Positions 11,709 to 26,457 of a stretch of DNA of 64,000 nucleotides are shown here, piece by piece; within the stretch, counting starts at the first letter, position 1; the number at the start of each line of letters is the position of its first letter. Origin of the DNA: Alopecurus myosuroides (taxonomy: Eukaryota > Streptophyta > Magnoliopsida > Poales > Poaceae); contig CM054060.1 of assembly GCA_028641055.1 (NCBI GenBank), positions 159,590,322 to 159,654,321 on the forward strand, read 5' to 3'. Position numbers and translations under genes: made by a program. Under the pieces are notes generated by a model. The model searched no databases. It saw only the letters and a program-made list of their open reading frames with translations, and was not told the DNA's origin.

Positions 11709-14700
11709 CCCGAAGGAGAAGAAAGAAGGAACACCGGTTTTGAACGATCTTCTCGAACCTTACGGTTCTCTTCTCGAAGAGGTTGATCTGTAGCACTTAC
11801 GAAGATTCTTCAGCGGCTACACCTTAGGTGAGAGGGAAAACTCTTAGGAATTGATCTTCACAAAGATCGGGTATCTCATGGATAACTCATGACAGGAATG
11901 TTCGTAAAGAACTTTTTGAGTTAACAAGCATGAAACACATCAAGGTAACCGAGGGAAAAGAAGATGGTTTCAAGTTTACGGACGATGGTTCTTGAAAGGA
12001 TTTAGAATATGAGCTTCGCAAGACTTTAAATCTTTTTGGAAAAGAAAGGTTGGACAACTTATGATATCGAGGTTTCTTCGAACAGATAACCAAGATGGAA
12101 AGGATGGTCTTGGATACCACGACATAATATCCGTAGACGAGGGAAATCACGAGAAAACACTGTAATCGTGATTCGGAGAGAATTTGATACAAGATCATGT
12201 TCACTCTTCGGATTGGACACGAAAGATAACGAAACTTTCATTCCGTTAAAGTTTGTCGAGAACTTTGTCAAAGATCGGGATGTTACTTCACGACAGAATA
12301 TGAGTAACCACGGAATGTTGGAACACCGTAACAAAGGAGGAATTCTTGATCACACCATAAGGATGGGTAACCAACGAGGGTTGAAACACCGGTAGAAACA
12401 GGGAATCTCTTTCCTATTGTGGTTTGGACCTAGCAATACATCTACCACATAGTTAAGATCCCATGGCTGAAGTGACTGACAAATTCACACAATGTGTGAG
12501 ATAAAGAGAACTTCAAGTATAAACAACTTGAAAAAGGGAGCTGGTCATAGGCGGTTACGAAAAACCACGAGATGGTTCTCATGATGAACTTGTTTCTACT
12601 TGTACAAAGGTTTGGAGGTTCAACGGAAAGATATTGGAAATGTCAACTTCCGAGTTCTCCTGGACGTTCTGGATACAGATACCAGGCTCATGACAAGCCT
12701 TCTATAGGTCATCTAGCAAGAGGGAAACTTGTTGGAATGAGCCATACAAGAATTCTCACGGAGAGTGGCTGTTCTTACGGATTCAAAGAGATATGACATT
12801 AGGTCTTCCGGCTAATTGTGTCAACCACCACATCAACCATGCCGTATTTTAAAAAGACCTAATTCAGTACCCTTGAGGAAAACACAAGCCATCATTGCTG
12901 CTTGAGATTCAGCTCTGGTTGGTGGATTGAATAACTGAGACTCAACGTGTTTGGTAGAAGGGATTGCACCGGTTACCAATGAGATACATATGCTAGATTC
13001 TCAAGATATGGACTACGATGTCAAGCTCAAGAAGATGAGCAGGATTACGGAACTCATGGATTAGCAACTTGCGGAAGACGGTTGCACCTACATGACTTAC
13101 TTACAGAGAACACATCGAAGTCCTGGTTGGGAAGATGATAACAAAGATAACGAAGTTCTTAAACTTCTTCTCTTTTACGAAAGATCAGTCAGTGACTTAA
13201 TGTGGATGGAAACTTCTTACAGTAGACGGAGGTAACAACCAACCATCTTAAGAATAGTCCACACATGCATGACCGACTCGGGATTATTCCCAAAGGAACG
13301 AGAAAACTCTACTCGGATCCACGGCGACAACATTCACCATAAGCACATGAACCGGAGTAGGTTACTTCGAACACCCAGAACACAAACTTCGTGATGACAC
13401 AAAGATGGTTCTCCAAAAGTTTCCAACGTTAATGCCAACTGTTCAACATGAACCTCTTGCAACTTGGGGAGATAGGAATGTCATCGATGGGCTCGACAAC
13501 ATACTTATTAAAACACTCCAAGAAGAGGGTTTCATATGATACATGAACAAGGCAAAAATATTGGTCAGATTGGAGGCCGTGAAAGTGTACCTAGGAAAAA
13601 CACCATAAAGATAGTCCTTGGATTTTTCCTCGATTTGTCGATAGCCCAAATCAAATCAAGGTAGAATAATAGCATGTCCATTAAGGAGATACTATCATAC
13701 TTCAACGCAAAGGAAAGTGGACATCCCATAACGAAGGATCAAGTTAGGCGGAGCTTTTGTCTTTCAACTCTCCAAGTTAGTGGTTAAACTCAACCAACTA
13801 GTCCAGGATATCCAACAGGGTTCCTTGGAGAAAGGAGTGGTTCAAATTACCCCTTGCTTAGAAGTTACGGTCAGGTGAAAAACCTGGTGATACTTCTGGA
13901 AAGACAACCAGAATACCACAACCTACCGGTATGTCTTCGGGTTTGAAAGGAATCTTGCTTTTCAAAGCAACTGATAAGATCTTGAGAGATTTGGTATGAA
14001 CCCAACTCTTTGACCAAGAATGTGCACCAGAATGAACGGATTTGGTAACACGGTCAACTTTAGATAGGAACCGGGTGACCAATAGTGCTAAGAAGGATAC
14101 AGATGTTTTCTTAGATTTTCAAAGCAATAAGAATTGCTAGGAATAGCTGATACACATGTCGATGAACAGACCCATCCATCTCAAGCATTCAAGCTTGGAG
14201 GAAGGCGGGATGAAGATGTGTAAGAGCATCACTTCATCATTAAGGCCATGAAACTTAACACAGCCTCGTGATATAAAAAAGTGTGATTCTCGAAGGTAGA
14301 ACAGATTAGAAGCTAATGAAACTTCTTTAATCTGAGAATTACAAAACTTTGACCTGGTTCGTAAGATGAACGAGGTACTGGAGTTTGTTTCTCCTGACAT
14401 TCCAAGGTGAAATGTTCTGAAGGAAAACAAGAGCTATGCATGGGTATATCCGACACGCATATGCAACTTGATGTCCAAAACAACGGATGGGGATTTGAGA
14501 GCAACTAAAGGGGGAATCATGCTCGGAGGAGATCCTAAGATCAAGATGATGCACAGGGTCATACTCATTTGTAAAACCCATGCAAAAGAATTGATATAGC
14601 AGAGTCAAGAACAAGGATATGGAAATCACCAAAAACACTCTTGTTGTGATCAGTTTGATTCCTAGAGAGAGCCTATGGCTAGGAGGGTTGAAATCACCTA

Positions 14701-15399
14701 GCCATCCCGAGGTAAAATAGATTCCTCAGGATCCAAAGAAACGGAACTTGGGTTAAAGGTCAGCATCCTGTACTGATGGTGTGAGCATCACATGGTTATG
14801 ACCACAAGATTCAATCCACCACAACTCAGCACATTCTGGGACCTTCGGTTCAAGTCCAAAGGTTAGAAATCGAAACAAATGAGCAACTACTATCTGAGTG
14901 CCTTGAAGGGCACTATGAGTAGCAATCACGGAGTATCTTTCCAAGAAGACATACGTAGCTCCGGAAGAAATTTGAGCAGAGGATAACGGATGCATTCGAG
15001 ATGAGAAGGAAATCTCGAGGTTCAGGATTTAGAACTTTGAAACATGGAGGAATGTGGAATCCGGACAACTCTGAGAGATTAGGATGGGAAGGAAATCTCC
15101 CAGTTTAAGAGATACAACGGAGTAAGAAACACACACGACTCTAGAAACTTTAACACTAGGTCAACTTGGGTGAAAACGTCATTGCCAAAGAAGGCACCTG
15201 AGTTTTGAATGACTAGAAGGATAGCAAAACCTTTTTAAATCAAAACAGGTAAGATGACCCAGAGTCAGAACGATACCAGGTAAGGAATAAAAAGAATCCT
15301 AAGAAGGTTTTTCACAATCCATATGAGGTTTCAAGGTAGTTTTCACAAACGCTAGACTCGACATCGACCAAGCAGTAAGGTTTTCCTACAGGCAGTCCT
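11709..15399 (-). other. E2 internal region, no coding seen
   Basis: About 3.7 kb in which all open frames are short (at most about 100 codons) and none resembles gag, protease, RT or integrase. Base composition is even and unlike the AT-rich or GC-rich blocks of the LTRs. It may serve only as packaged spacer. A strongly mutated gag cannot be excluded by eye. Confidence 0.6.
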
Positions 15400-15411
15400 G
15401 CTCTGATACCA
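15400..15411 (-). other. E2 primer binding site (initiator tRNA-Met type)
   Basis: On the minus strand TGGTATCAGAGC follows the LTR end after five bases (AAAGT). It complements the 3' end of plant initiator tRNA-Met. E4 and E6 use the same site. Confidence 0.9.
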
Positions 15412-15416
15412 ACTTT

Positions 15417-18400
15417 TGTCAGACCCCGGACCCAGAGATATACATACTGTTATGTGCTCCTAGCCATGGACTCACAAGGGCTTCAGGGTTACCAGCCCCG
15501 GCCGCAACAAACAACGGCAGGCAGACCGGATTCATCGGCACGTAGTCCGGATCCCCGGTCTACTACTCCTTGTATCCATGCTAGTCATAACCAATTATGC
15601 ATACCCAAGCGTCCAAGAGTCGGATGAAACTGAAGGAACGGGACCAAAGTTATACAGAGCTGCTATGTGTCCAGAAAGTGCAACAACAATCGAGGGTTAC
15701 TGGGGTTACCTCGCCCCAGGCCGATCAAATCGACAGGCGGGCTCGGACATGGATCATCGGCTCCACAACCCCTCGACTGCGACAACTATGCAGGCATAGC
15801 CAAAACTGTATAACAATGAGCTCGAAACCAACAACCGATCAAAGCAGTACTCTAAACATGAAGTTGTATTAAACAGGTGGTACTAGAGTATAGCTTACAA
15901 ACAGAGGTCACATGACCCAACATTACATCAGACAACGGAAAGCAAATTATGTTGCTAATCAACAAGAACCAAAAAGGCCTAAGAGGCCACAACATAAGGC
16001 GACGTCCCAGCCCATAGATTCCAGGCTGCTACCTGGGAACCCCGAACTACTCGTCGATGTCCACGTCGAAACACCACCGAACTGAGGAACTCCACCTGAA
16101 CCAAGTTGAAGCAAACATGAGTACGAGAGGTACTCAACAAGACTTAGTTAACCTATTACATATCTGCTTCTTCTAGAGAGAGTTATGAAGGTTGTTTTGC
16201 GTAAAGCCATCTTTGTTTTCCAAATTGAGGAAGGAATAGCACGTCTCATGAGTATTTTGAAAACAGATGAGAAAGCTTGTTCAACTACTGAAATCATCAT
16301 CTTTTTAATCCACCGAACTCATTTCAGCACCTCGTGCTTCAAAGATTACATCCTCCAGTTGTTCCAGTAACTCATGCTACAAGGTAACCCCTCTCGGCAT
16401 CTCCGAGGAGGCATCCTTCATTCATTATCAACAAGTTTTAACCATTCCGTTTAAGTTGTCTATGATCACAGAATCCGTCACCAAGTCGTCCTTAACCGCG
16501 GACACGGCTTTTCGAAAAGATTAAACCCTGCAGGGGTGTACAACTTTAACCACACGTATCAACCAACTCTTAATGCCAGATCATTAGCACTATTCCGGGA
16601 AGTGCCGGCAGATGGAGGTCGACCACGATCTTTCCCTTGCTTCGCCTATTCCATGAGTCGCTCCGAGTAGAGATGGTCCGCCAATAGGGAGTGGCCATCT
16701 CCTGCCGGGTCTCTATCGTTGTGCGCAATGCTCGACGGTTACCTACCCGCAGAGCGCCGATACACCACCACGTCCTAGTTTTGAAAACGTTTTGATATCC
16801 CCGCAAATCCAAATGGAAAGCCCGAACTAGGCAACTCATGGAACAAACTAGGCAAGTTGAGACCGAGGGGAATCTAAGCCCCGTGTGGATGCACGCTCAG
16901 TCTTGGCTCGAAGACGAGAACTCGCTCCTAGGGGCATGAACGAGACGACCACCACAGACCCTCTGTGGTCTCGTCATCCACACCTTTAAGTCATCTTAAT
17001 CAAGTATCTCTTAACTTTCCACAACATACTATCATACTAGATTCATTCGCGGCTCTGATTCATCAACCGGATGGAGCAGAGATCAACAGACATGTATGAC
17101 TAAGCATGGCATATTTGAGGCTATGGCGATACACACAACCAAATCCTATGTCTGCTAGGAGCATTGAATCATGATATCTGGGTTATGCAAATAAATAGGA
17201 TAACTCTATCTATTGACTCAAGATACTTTGGAACCGAATGCATTTGTACGAGAATCAAAAGTCTTTCGAAATCATATATGGGCAGATAAGAGGTTATGCT
17301 TGCCTTGCTTCAAGAAAACCAGAGAAAGTCTTCAGGGATAAGTGCTTGACTTGTCGGTTAGGATCAAGTATTCGCCATTGGGGTTGCTGGCCTTCACTTC
17401 GGAGTCGCGTTCTACCGAGGGGGAGCAACACCGAAAAGAAGAACAATAATCAAACATGGCATCGATGCAATGCACAATATGTATGCATGAGCAAGTTAAT
17501 GCACTTCGATGAAACCCTAAACATGCTCGATGGGTTGCTAGGGTTTATATGGCAGATATGGAATTTTACTGGAATTTATCCCGAAAATAGACCCCGGAGG
17601 GGGTTTCGGGCGATTATGAAGGTGAATACCATTTTAGTTGCGCAAATGGGTTCAAAAACATCATAAGTGGATTGCATTTGTCATTTGGAGCAAAATGGTA
17701 TATAACTTTTAATTTTCTATTTTTATTGAATAAAAACTTATTTTTCTATTTTTAAATGAATTAACAACATTAAATAAATGCTCATTTTTCAACTTGGTCA
17801 AACATGTATAAAAATAACATATTCAGATAGCTTACATTTTTCTGGAAATTTTGGTATATCAAACACATTTTTCTGATTAATAAATTAGAAGATATTAAAT
17901 TTACAATTTTAATTAGTTTTCTGGAATTTCTGGAATTACTAAAAAAAAAGGTTATGACGTCATTGCGACGTCATCCTTGCATCAGCAACGGCCACAGAGG
18001 CTCAGCTGTGGAAGCAATCGGTCGATTCCTTGTGAATCTCCCGAATCAAAGAGTACCAGGGGCGAGAGGGCACCGAGGCCGACCAAACGGTGGCGGCGCC
18101 GCCCGGAATAGGCCGCCGGAAGCTCGCCGGCGACGAGCTCTAGGGCGGGCGGCGACGGACCTCGATGTGACGACGTTACAGAGAGGGAAAGGGAGGGCCG
18201 AGGCCACCGGGAGGCTCACCGTGGCGAGGGGAGTGTGCTGGGGTAGGCGACAGGGCGAGGGGTCGACGGACGGAGGCGAATTCGCCCGCGGCGGCGCTCG
18301 GCCGTGGTTGGAGAGGAAGAGGACGGCGGCGGTGATACACGGCGCCTCGGGTCGATTCCAGCGTCGAGGAGGGACAACCAAGGACGGCGAACACGGTGGT

Positions 18401-18991
18401 CTGCTTGGAAGAGCTCGGGGCGGCTCGAAGCGACGGCAGCTTCGAATCATGGCCAAGCTAGGGTTTCGGCCCGTTGCGAAAACAGAGAGAAAGAGAGGAG
18501 CTGAGAGGCGAGGGAGTGGAGGAGGTGAGCAGGAGGAGAGCCGGGGACGTCTCCTCGTCCTCTCAACCCTCGCGAAACGGAGCAGGACGTGGCGCACGGC
18601 AGCATCGACGAGTTGCTCGCCTTCTGGCAGAAGGAGGAAGAAGAAGTTAAAACAGAATTTTTGCGAAAACCCCCCTGGAACCCGGAAAATTACGAAGAGG
18701 CCCTTTTCTATTGAGAACAGAACAGAAACGGAAGTTTTGGGGACCTTTTTGCAAACAGAAAAATTTGAAAAAAAGATATTTGAAAACCTTACAAAATTTT
18801 CAACCTCACCATGACTTTGTTTTTCAAATTTGAAAATGTTTTTATAACAAATTTTGGGTGATCACTTTAAGTGGTTTTTGGGCAAGTTTTCATTTAAATT
18901 CAAAATTTAAATTGTTTCAAAAATTCCTTCATGCATGAATGACATGATCACAACACAACAAACCCTATTGTAGCAAAACAGGGATGTTACA
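15417..18991 (-). repeat. E2 5' LTR
   Basis: Same length (3575 bp) as 8098-11672, with a few dozen scattered differences. It ends next to the right-hand ATTAT target duplication. The GC-rich block (about 18000-18620) and the TGACGTCA pair (17955-17973) are retained. Confidence 0.93.
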
Positions 18992-19897
18992 ATTATCTTC
19001 CTTAAAACAGCCACCATACCTACCTACCATGACATTTCCATAGCCATTCCGAGATATATTGCCGTACAACATCCATCATCATTATGTTACTTGTCATGCT
19101 TCATTGTTATTTTGCATACTGCTACACTGACAGGAGCATTTAGTTTTATATACATCAGAGATATTTCAGTTTGAGTTATGAGTATTAAAAGTGTGTTGAT
19201 TCATTGTAAAATAGAGTGTTTCTCCTACCAGTGAGGTTATATATAAAAAAGAGAGAGAAAAATCCCAAAATAGAAAAATAAAAAAACAAAGTAAGAGGCA
19301 AAAGAGAGAAAAATAAAGAGAGGGGACAGCACTACCATCATTTATTCCACACTTGTGATTTGTTTAGCATCATTACTTCAGTTTGGAGAGAGTTTTCATA
19401 TTATGACAGGCATAACTATGTGGGAACTTACATTATAGAACTTGTCTTGTATATTCCAATGATGAGCCTCCTCGAAAGAGCTCTAGGTCTTCGTGAGCAA
19501 GCAAGTTGGATGCACCCCCACTAGTTCCATTGGAGATCTTTCATACACTTATAGCTCTATGTGCATCCGTTGTGTGGCAATCACTACTCCTTGCATAACT
19601 TAGATTATAAGACATCCTCTTGTCTAATGATCACTTTCAGTTGCGTGAGACCTTCTTACATTGACCATCCAAACCCCCCATAATGTTCTTTTAGCCCTAA
19701 CATCCTCGTGCCAGGAACCAATATAGAACGCTTTCTTGTTTTGAATGTACATTTATTTGAATGTTTTTCCTATGTGCATATTGTTATCACTTGACTTGAT
19801 CCTAACAGGATTTGTTGTGAGAGTTTGATGCCTTGGATGATTATATTGTTGTTCTTGAAGCTTAAATCATCTTTAATATAATTTGCACAGTGGATCG
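18992..19897 (+). other. E1 internal remainder between E2 and E3
   Basis: AT-rich non-coding DNA that continues E1 after E2. Bases 18992-18996 are the second ATTAT copy. An A-rich purine stretch lies at about 19240-19330. No reading frame is supported. It ends with GATCG, the left flank of E3. Confidence 0.7.
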
Positions 19898-21396
19898 TGA
19901 TGATCCACAAGTATAGGGGGTGTATCGTAGTACTTTCGATAAATAAGAGTGTCGAACGCAACGAGGAGCAGAAGGTGTTGACAAGCAGTTTCGATGAAGG
20001 AATAACTGTAAATATTGAAAGATAGATTTGTAGGGTTTTTTTTATATTGCAGATAAATAAAGTGTCTGTAAATAAAATGCAGTAGTAATAATTGAAGCAA
20101 GTGGCCCAATCCTTTCTTCAGAAAAGGACAAGACGGTGGGCTTACTTATGATTACCAAACGTTCTCGAGGACACACGGGAGGTTTCTGTCAAGTGCTTTT
20201 GTTCCATGCAGCTGAATAATCTTAGGTGTTTTGATAAGTGTTGTGTGGGTGAACCTATGCTAATGTACTGGCCCATCCAAAACTAATTCACACTTGTGAT
20301 TATACCCCTTGCAAGCATCCGCAACTACAAGAAAGTAATTAAGAAATAAATCTAACCACAACTTTAAACTCGGGGATCCTATGCTCCCTCGTGTAATGGT
20401 TTCCTAACGGGGTTTAGGTTTCTGTCACTCCGGCAACCCCAAAATTAGTATCCAAATACACGATGCATTCCCCTAGGCCCATAAATGGTGAAGTATCACG
20501 TAGTCGATGTTCACATGACACCACTAGGAGAATAACACCACAACTTAAATATCAAACATTAAATACTACTCAACATTACTTCACTACTAACAAATTGACT
20601 TCTCCCATGTCCTCAAGAACAACACGAACTACTCACAAGAAATCATATGGATCATAATCAGAGGTGATATAATGGATGATAATAATCTGGTCATAAAGTG
20701 CAAACACTGATAAATCTCACAAGCATCAACAACTAACAAGTAATCCACACCGGGAGGGAGATCTAATGTAAAACAACGATAGAGGCCCCTAATTGTTACA
20801 GCGGGATGACGGTGGATGATGAGGGTGACGGTGATGATGATGATGATGACGAACTTGATGATGCCCAGAGTGATGACGGTGACGATGGCGGTGATTTCCC
20901 TTCTCCAGAGATGAATTTCCCCGGCAGATTTCTCTCTGCCTGAGAGCTTTTCTATCTCGGGTGTTTTCCACCCCGAGGCAGCGGCGGAATAATTCTTCGA
21001 CGATGGTCTGAGGCTTAGGGTTCCCTCGGGGCCAAGTACGCCAAAAATATCCATCAGAGGTGGGCCAGGGTGGCCACACCACCTGGTGGCGTGGCCAGGG
21101 CGGGCCACCTCATGGTGTGGGCCCCTGGTGGCCCCCTCTGGCTCTCCTTCTGGATAGACTCCTCCTCTGGACTTCTAAGACACCCCGGATGTCCCCCTTC
21201 TTCTTCTGATCTTCTGAAATATGGTATCTCGATGGTGCTTTTTCCATCAGATTTCTGGTCCCGATGTTTATTCTCCAAAAATTATGAAACATGCAAAATA
21301 AGATAAAATAACATAAGGGATGCATCATGACATGAAATATATCGACGAATAATAGAAAATTATGATATAAAATAGTGATGCAAAATGGAAGTATCA
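19898..21396 (-). repeat. E3 3' LTR
   Basis: About 1.5 kb, matching 43698-45171 with roughly 5% differences and several small indels. It contains a GAT/GTG-rich microsatellite-like stretch near 20810-20890, which creates spurious His-rich frames on the minus strand, and a GC-rich dyad at about 21060-21130. Confidence 0.9.
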
Positions 21397-21411
21397 ACTC
21401 CCCCCAAGCTT
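21397..21411 (-). other. E3 polypurine tract
   Basis: On the minus strand AAGCTTGGGGGGAGT directly precedes the 3' LTR (TGATACTTCC...). It is the standard Athila plus-strand primer and confirms leftward orientation. Confidence 0.85.
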
Positions 21412-23411
21412 AGACCTCGCTTGTCCCCAAGCGAAACAGAACTCAGTAAACATGACCACAGGTTTATGGAGTGAAGAATCGATAAATAAAATACGGACAA
21501 GAAGCATCACATTTATCTATGCACCAATCATTATAGACATCAACTTCCTCTCATATAACTTAACTTAAAACAAGTAATGAGAGTCACAAACAAAGATTCA
21601 AAAGAGAGAATCAAAATTGGTGATGGCAAATTTTGTTCTTGGTCAAAGAACATTTAATGATATCATACTTATCTTAGGTGAAGTCTTTATAACAAGGATT
21701 TTATTGTAGAGCTTAACATGTTTAATTGTAACAACTATTTTACAATGATTTATAGCTTTCAAAGCAATATTCTTTTAGATAATAAAGCATGTGCTAAACA
21801 AAGAAGGATAGAAAACATGATTTAATAAATCAACATATAAATGGTGAGATCACAACAACTCAAATTCTTGCTAGAGACAGAAGGAAATGGGTTTATTGCC
21901 TCAACATAAAAGTAAAAGATAAGCCCTTCGCAGAGGGAAGCATTGACCACTCATGTACTAGAGCTTTTATTTTAATAAACATAGGTATAAAATGCATGAA
22001 ACTCCTCCCATCCATCTTACACAAACCATGGCTAACCGAATCCTCGGGTGCCTACCAACAATGACAAACCATGGAGGAGTGCCTAAATTTTGAGAGATGT
22101 ATGCTTATGTGAACGAATGGAAAACACAAAATACAGTACATCACAAGCCAACTAGACTCACAAGAGCGGTTCCCATTGAAGGACGCAACTAGTATAGAAG
22201 GTCAACCCTCTTCCTCTTTTGTTTACACAATTATGCTTTGACTGATAAATCAGGGGCAAAAAGAGTGAAGAGAATTTGTATTATTATTTGGGGCTGGGAA
22301 CCCCGCTGCCAGCTCTTCTAGCATTCGGATAAGAGGATTAAGCCACTAGTCCAGGTGTGTGAGTACAATCAACAAGTGAGATAAAGATTCTTTATTTGCG
22401 TCCTCATGAGCTAAAACAGGAACACAAAACATGAGTAATTTGAAAGTTTTAAAGGTAGCACATGATCCATTTACTTGGAGAGGCGGTGAAATACCACATG
22501 TAGTAAGGTATAGTGGACACAAATGTCAAGGTTTTGGTTCCGGGTTTGGATGCACGAGTAGAGCTCATACTCAGTACAGTTTTTTTGGCTAGCAAGGCTG
22601 GGTAGCAAGCATAAGAGTTGAGGGAAAACAAAGAAATATACATATGATGAAACCAATCATGCAATCATTATCGAAAGCCCAAGAAATCTTAACCTGTGAA
22701 TACTAAGTTTATGAGCTAACAGGCAAAATCCTTTTTCTTATACTAGCATCTCAAATTATTATTTCTACTGACCCAAGCTAAGTTTGCCAAAACCAACTAG
22801 ATTAACTTGATGATCTCTACAGTGATACCAAATACTAACAACAAGCTCAACCATATGACAGAAATTAAAAACTAAAATAATGTGTGCATAAAGTAAATGA
22901 TGAAACTTCTCATTAATATTTCAAAGCGGCAACTCACACCAACGGATACAACGATAACCAACTAAGGAGAGACACTTCCATACTGCAAACCATCCTATAT
23001 GATAACCTCTTTACTCATGATACGACTCTACTGAAAAGGTAAAAACATGAAAGATAGTGATGTGATACCGCGTCACTCTCCCAAGCTTGGAACAAGCCAA
23101 GGGGATGCCAATACCTATGACGAATTAATTCTTCGGTGGTGGTGGTGAATCCTTCTTGATGAGCTTATCAATTGATTTCTTCAGATCTTCAATTGCGAAC
23201 ATAAGCATACGCATCACCTCCGTATTGCGATCAATACAGTTTGCATGCATGTCAGACTGTGAATCCCATCCACCAAGATTTTCCCCCACTTTTCCTGAGG
23301 TTGAGATCTTCCTTCATCTGCACGGTTAAAACGATTCATATCCCACATACAGGGCAAATCCCTATGGGGCACCTTTTTGTACTGATAATCATGACTTAAT
23401 GTGTGGAAGTA
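21412..23411 (-). other. E3 region between pol and 3' LTR, no ORF
   Basis: Two kilobases of AT-rich DNA in the place where many Athila elements carry an env-like or ATHILA ORF. I see no frame above about 70 codons and no similarity to the ORF at 47771. A polypurine-like AAGCTTGG motif occurs near 23090 on the plus strand. Bases 23407-23411 (AAGTA) are the left target duplication of E4. Confidence 0.6.
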
Positions 23412-26400
23412 TGTCGCACCCTGGCTTCTAAGGGATACTCATCGTACGAACTGGATAGTAGGTGCTTGGATTATGGGGCATAACTGCTCCCACGTCCCAG
23501 CTTCCTGGTAGGCCTGCGCTTATGCGCGACAACACAAGCCCTACTATTCCACCGTCGATGTAAACTATCCATTAGGAGTCACAGGCACTACTGTCGACGT
23601 ACTTCATAACAAGCACGCACTGTACGTCAACAGTTTTGAACGAATGATTATCACAACTTATCTCTACGACACAAAAGATAGAAATAAAGTTGCAGCTGGC
23701 CTTCACTAAGGCAGAAATAGCGAATACAATCATCCAGAGGACACATGTCCCAACATATCATCCATTACAACAGCGGAAGCAATCAAAGGTGTCTGGGTAC
23801 AGACAAATCCAACAGGCTTAAGAAGCCGGAGAAAATAAATAAGACGAAGCCCATCCACGTAGGTTCTGGATCCTGCCCTGGTCCAGCTAACTACTCGTCT
23901 GCAGTCTCGTCGAACTCCACAAAGTAGCCATCCTGGGAAGCATCGTAGTCGTAGTCGTACTCTGCGTAAACCACAGCCCCAACGGGGTCAGTACATCCAA
24001 GTACTGGCAAGCAAGACTCACAGTTCATCAAAGAGTTACTCGTCAACACAAGCATTGATGCTTGGGGACAACGGAAGAAAGGGGTGATATGAAAGTTGCT
24101 GCTGGCTGCTCTAACCATCTACAGAAGATAACTACAAGTTCCGGCTAACAGAATAAGACAAGATCGAGGATTGTAACCAACTGAAAGATAACTTCAACCA
24201 AACCCATCCTGGATCTCGCCCCTTATCCAAAGAAGCAACCCGAGGATAACTCACACAGTTGGATTAAGATGAATCAAGTTATTTGTGTGAATAACCTATT
24301 ACTAGTCAAATTATTAACCATTGGGTGAAACATGATTGATCATTATGTTGAAGTTGTCCTGAGTACTTGTTAGCCAGTACTTTCACCAAGTAATCCATAA
24401 CCGCGGAAAACACGGCTTCTCGAGAAGATTATCCCTGCAGGGTTGCACCAATTTGGCCGTACACGCAAGAATAACCCGCCAGATGGGATGCCTCCCACCA
24501 AGCGGGGTACTCTACACAACCAACCATTCTCCGCATCAAGCCCAAAGAACCTTGGGCGCACGGCTAATCAAGCCCCGAAGAAAAGGGACCCTCATAGCAC
24601 TCTAAGACCGTGTCCCCCTATATGCCGACTACAAAAGTTCCACCCTGCGCTGGGCTCGCAAAAACATGCATGCGGCAAATGGAAAACACGAACTAAATGA
24701 GGCGATTTGGACGAGATGCGAATCAGGTCAAGTTGAGGGGGGCGCCCATACTCGCTTCCCACATGCGGGTAGTGCGCTCATCATGGATCAGTAGACAAGA
24801 CCCTTTTCCTATTAGGGTCGACACTAGCAGGGTCCAAAACCTCTCATGGGCCTCCTGCCGGTGCCTTATCATCAAATTATTATTACCATTAGCAATTAAC
24901 AGGATTGATTGATTAACATCGAGCCCCCGGTACAAGTAATAAGATAGTAAAAGCAGTAACCGACAACAGACTCGAGTAAAAGCAACCCTAAGCATGCTAG
25001 ATAATACTAAGGCACAAACAAAGGCTGTAGGTATGGAGGGGAGGCAGTATCATTGGTTCAGGGTATCATGTGATAGGTTCGGAGAACAAGCAACGATACA
25101 TAGGGCTAGCAATAGTAGACAAAAGGATAGTATCGACAACAAGTGTGGAAAGGAACTCGATGATTCATGTGAGTGATAACTTGCCTTGCAGCTCAGTAGC
25201 CGGGTACTGGGCTAGGTCCTGAGTAGTGGTGTCGTAAGGATCGTCGGTCTCAACGTAGTCGTCGTCTAACCGAGAAGAAGCAAACAAACAAAACAGGAAT
25301 GTAAACAATCATTGCCATGGCATTGTGCACAATCAAGATGATGCATGACAATTTAATAGGTGCCTCAAAATGAATTGACTAACAAGATAGCACAAATTAA
25401 ATGGACCCATATGCAAGGGTTGCATATGGAAAAGGATCCATTGAAATAAGTGAACAAATGGTTTACAACTAGTTATTAGGTGAGAGTTGTTATCATGATG
25501 CATGTATGATGATGATGACAATATAACAACAAAATAACAATATTAATTGCAATTGTAATGAGGGTTAACAAGTTAAGAAAACAATTATTAAGTTTTGGAA
25601 ATTATTGGTTACTTAATGATGTTAAACAAATAGTTGTTGTTTTCATCAAGTTAAAGGGTGCAAAACAAATAACAAAATTGATATTTGAAAAGGTTATCAA
25701 ATTTTAGTTGGATTACATGTTTCACACTTTGAAATTGGACTTTGGATTATTTAGTTATGAATTAAACAATATTAAACAAGTTTTAATGGAATTTAAAACA
25801 AACTTAAATATTAATTGAATTTTATTTGTTCAAACCTTAAATTCAAATTCACATTTGAAAAGTTCACACTTTGGTGGTTTGAAAACATAATTTGCATGTT
25901 CAAAAATATTTTATATTAATCAAGTTATGATTTTATCAATTTTAATTGAATTAAACAAGGTTTAAATTGTTTGGGCAATTTAAATTATTCAAACAATAAA
26001 ACAAGTTTTATATTTGAATAGAACATTCAAAAAGGTGTGAAAAACATATTTTATTTGAATTATTTGAAAACAGTATGAATTAATTATGAATTATTTCAAT
26101 TTGCATTTGAATTATTCAAATTTGAAATTTAAAAGTATTTGAAAATTCAAAACAGAACACAAATAGGCTAGTTGGAAAGATTATGAAATTTGGAGCAATA
26201 AACATATAAAGTTTGTAATTATTGGATTCATATATTAAAAGTTATTGAATTTTTAAGTTAGGGGTTTATTCTGCCCATTTAAAAAGAATTGGAAAATTAA
26301 CAGATTTGATTTAAACTTTTGTTATCGAGCAGGAATTATACACACACGCTGCCAGGTAGGGCCCAGGGCCTCTCTGTGTGTACGTGGCAGCGGAGGGGCT

Positions 26401-26457
26401 GACTGATGGGCCCAGCGCGCGCGGTGGAAAAAGGAAAGAAAAAGGTGGTGTGCCCCT

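Larger units (their letters stand above)
8098..18991 (-). mobile_element. E2: LARD-like LTR retrotransposon without protein coding
   Basis: The LTRs at 8098-11672 and 15417-18991 are both exactly 3575 bp and differ at roughly 1% of positions by eye. They are flanked by a perfect 5 bp target duplication, ATTAT (8093-8097 and 18992-18996). On the minus strand the LTR starts TGTAACATCCCTG and ends GGTCTGACA. The primer site is next to the right LTR and the polypurine tract next to the left LTR, so the element reads leftward. The 3744 bp internal region has no gag or pol homology that I can see. This makes it a large retrotransposon derivative (LARD) relying on an autonomous relative; E4 is the obvious type of helper. 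It is inserted in E1. Confidence 0.93.

Noticed and set aside
20629..21108. 159-codon minus-strand frame in the E3 LTR
   Set aside because: Created by a GAT/GTG microsatellite; the counterpart in the other LTR is shifted and shorter.
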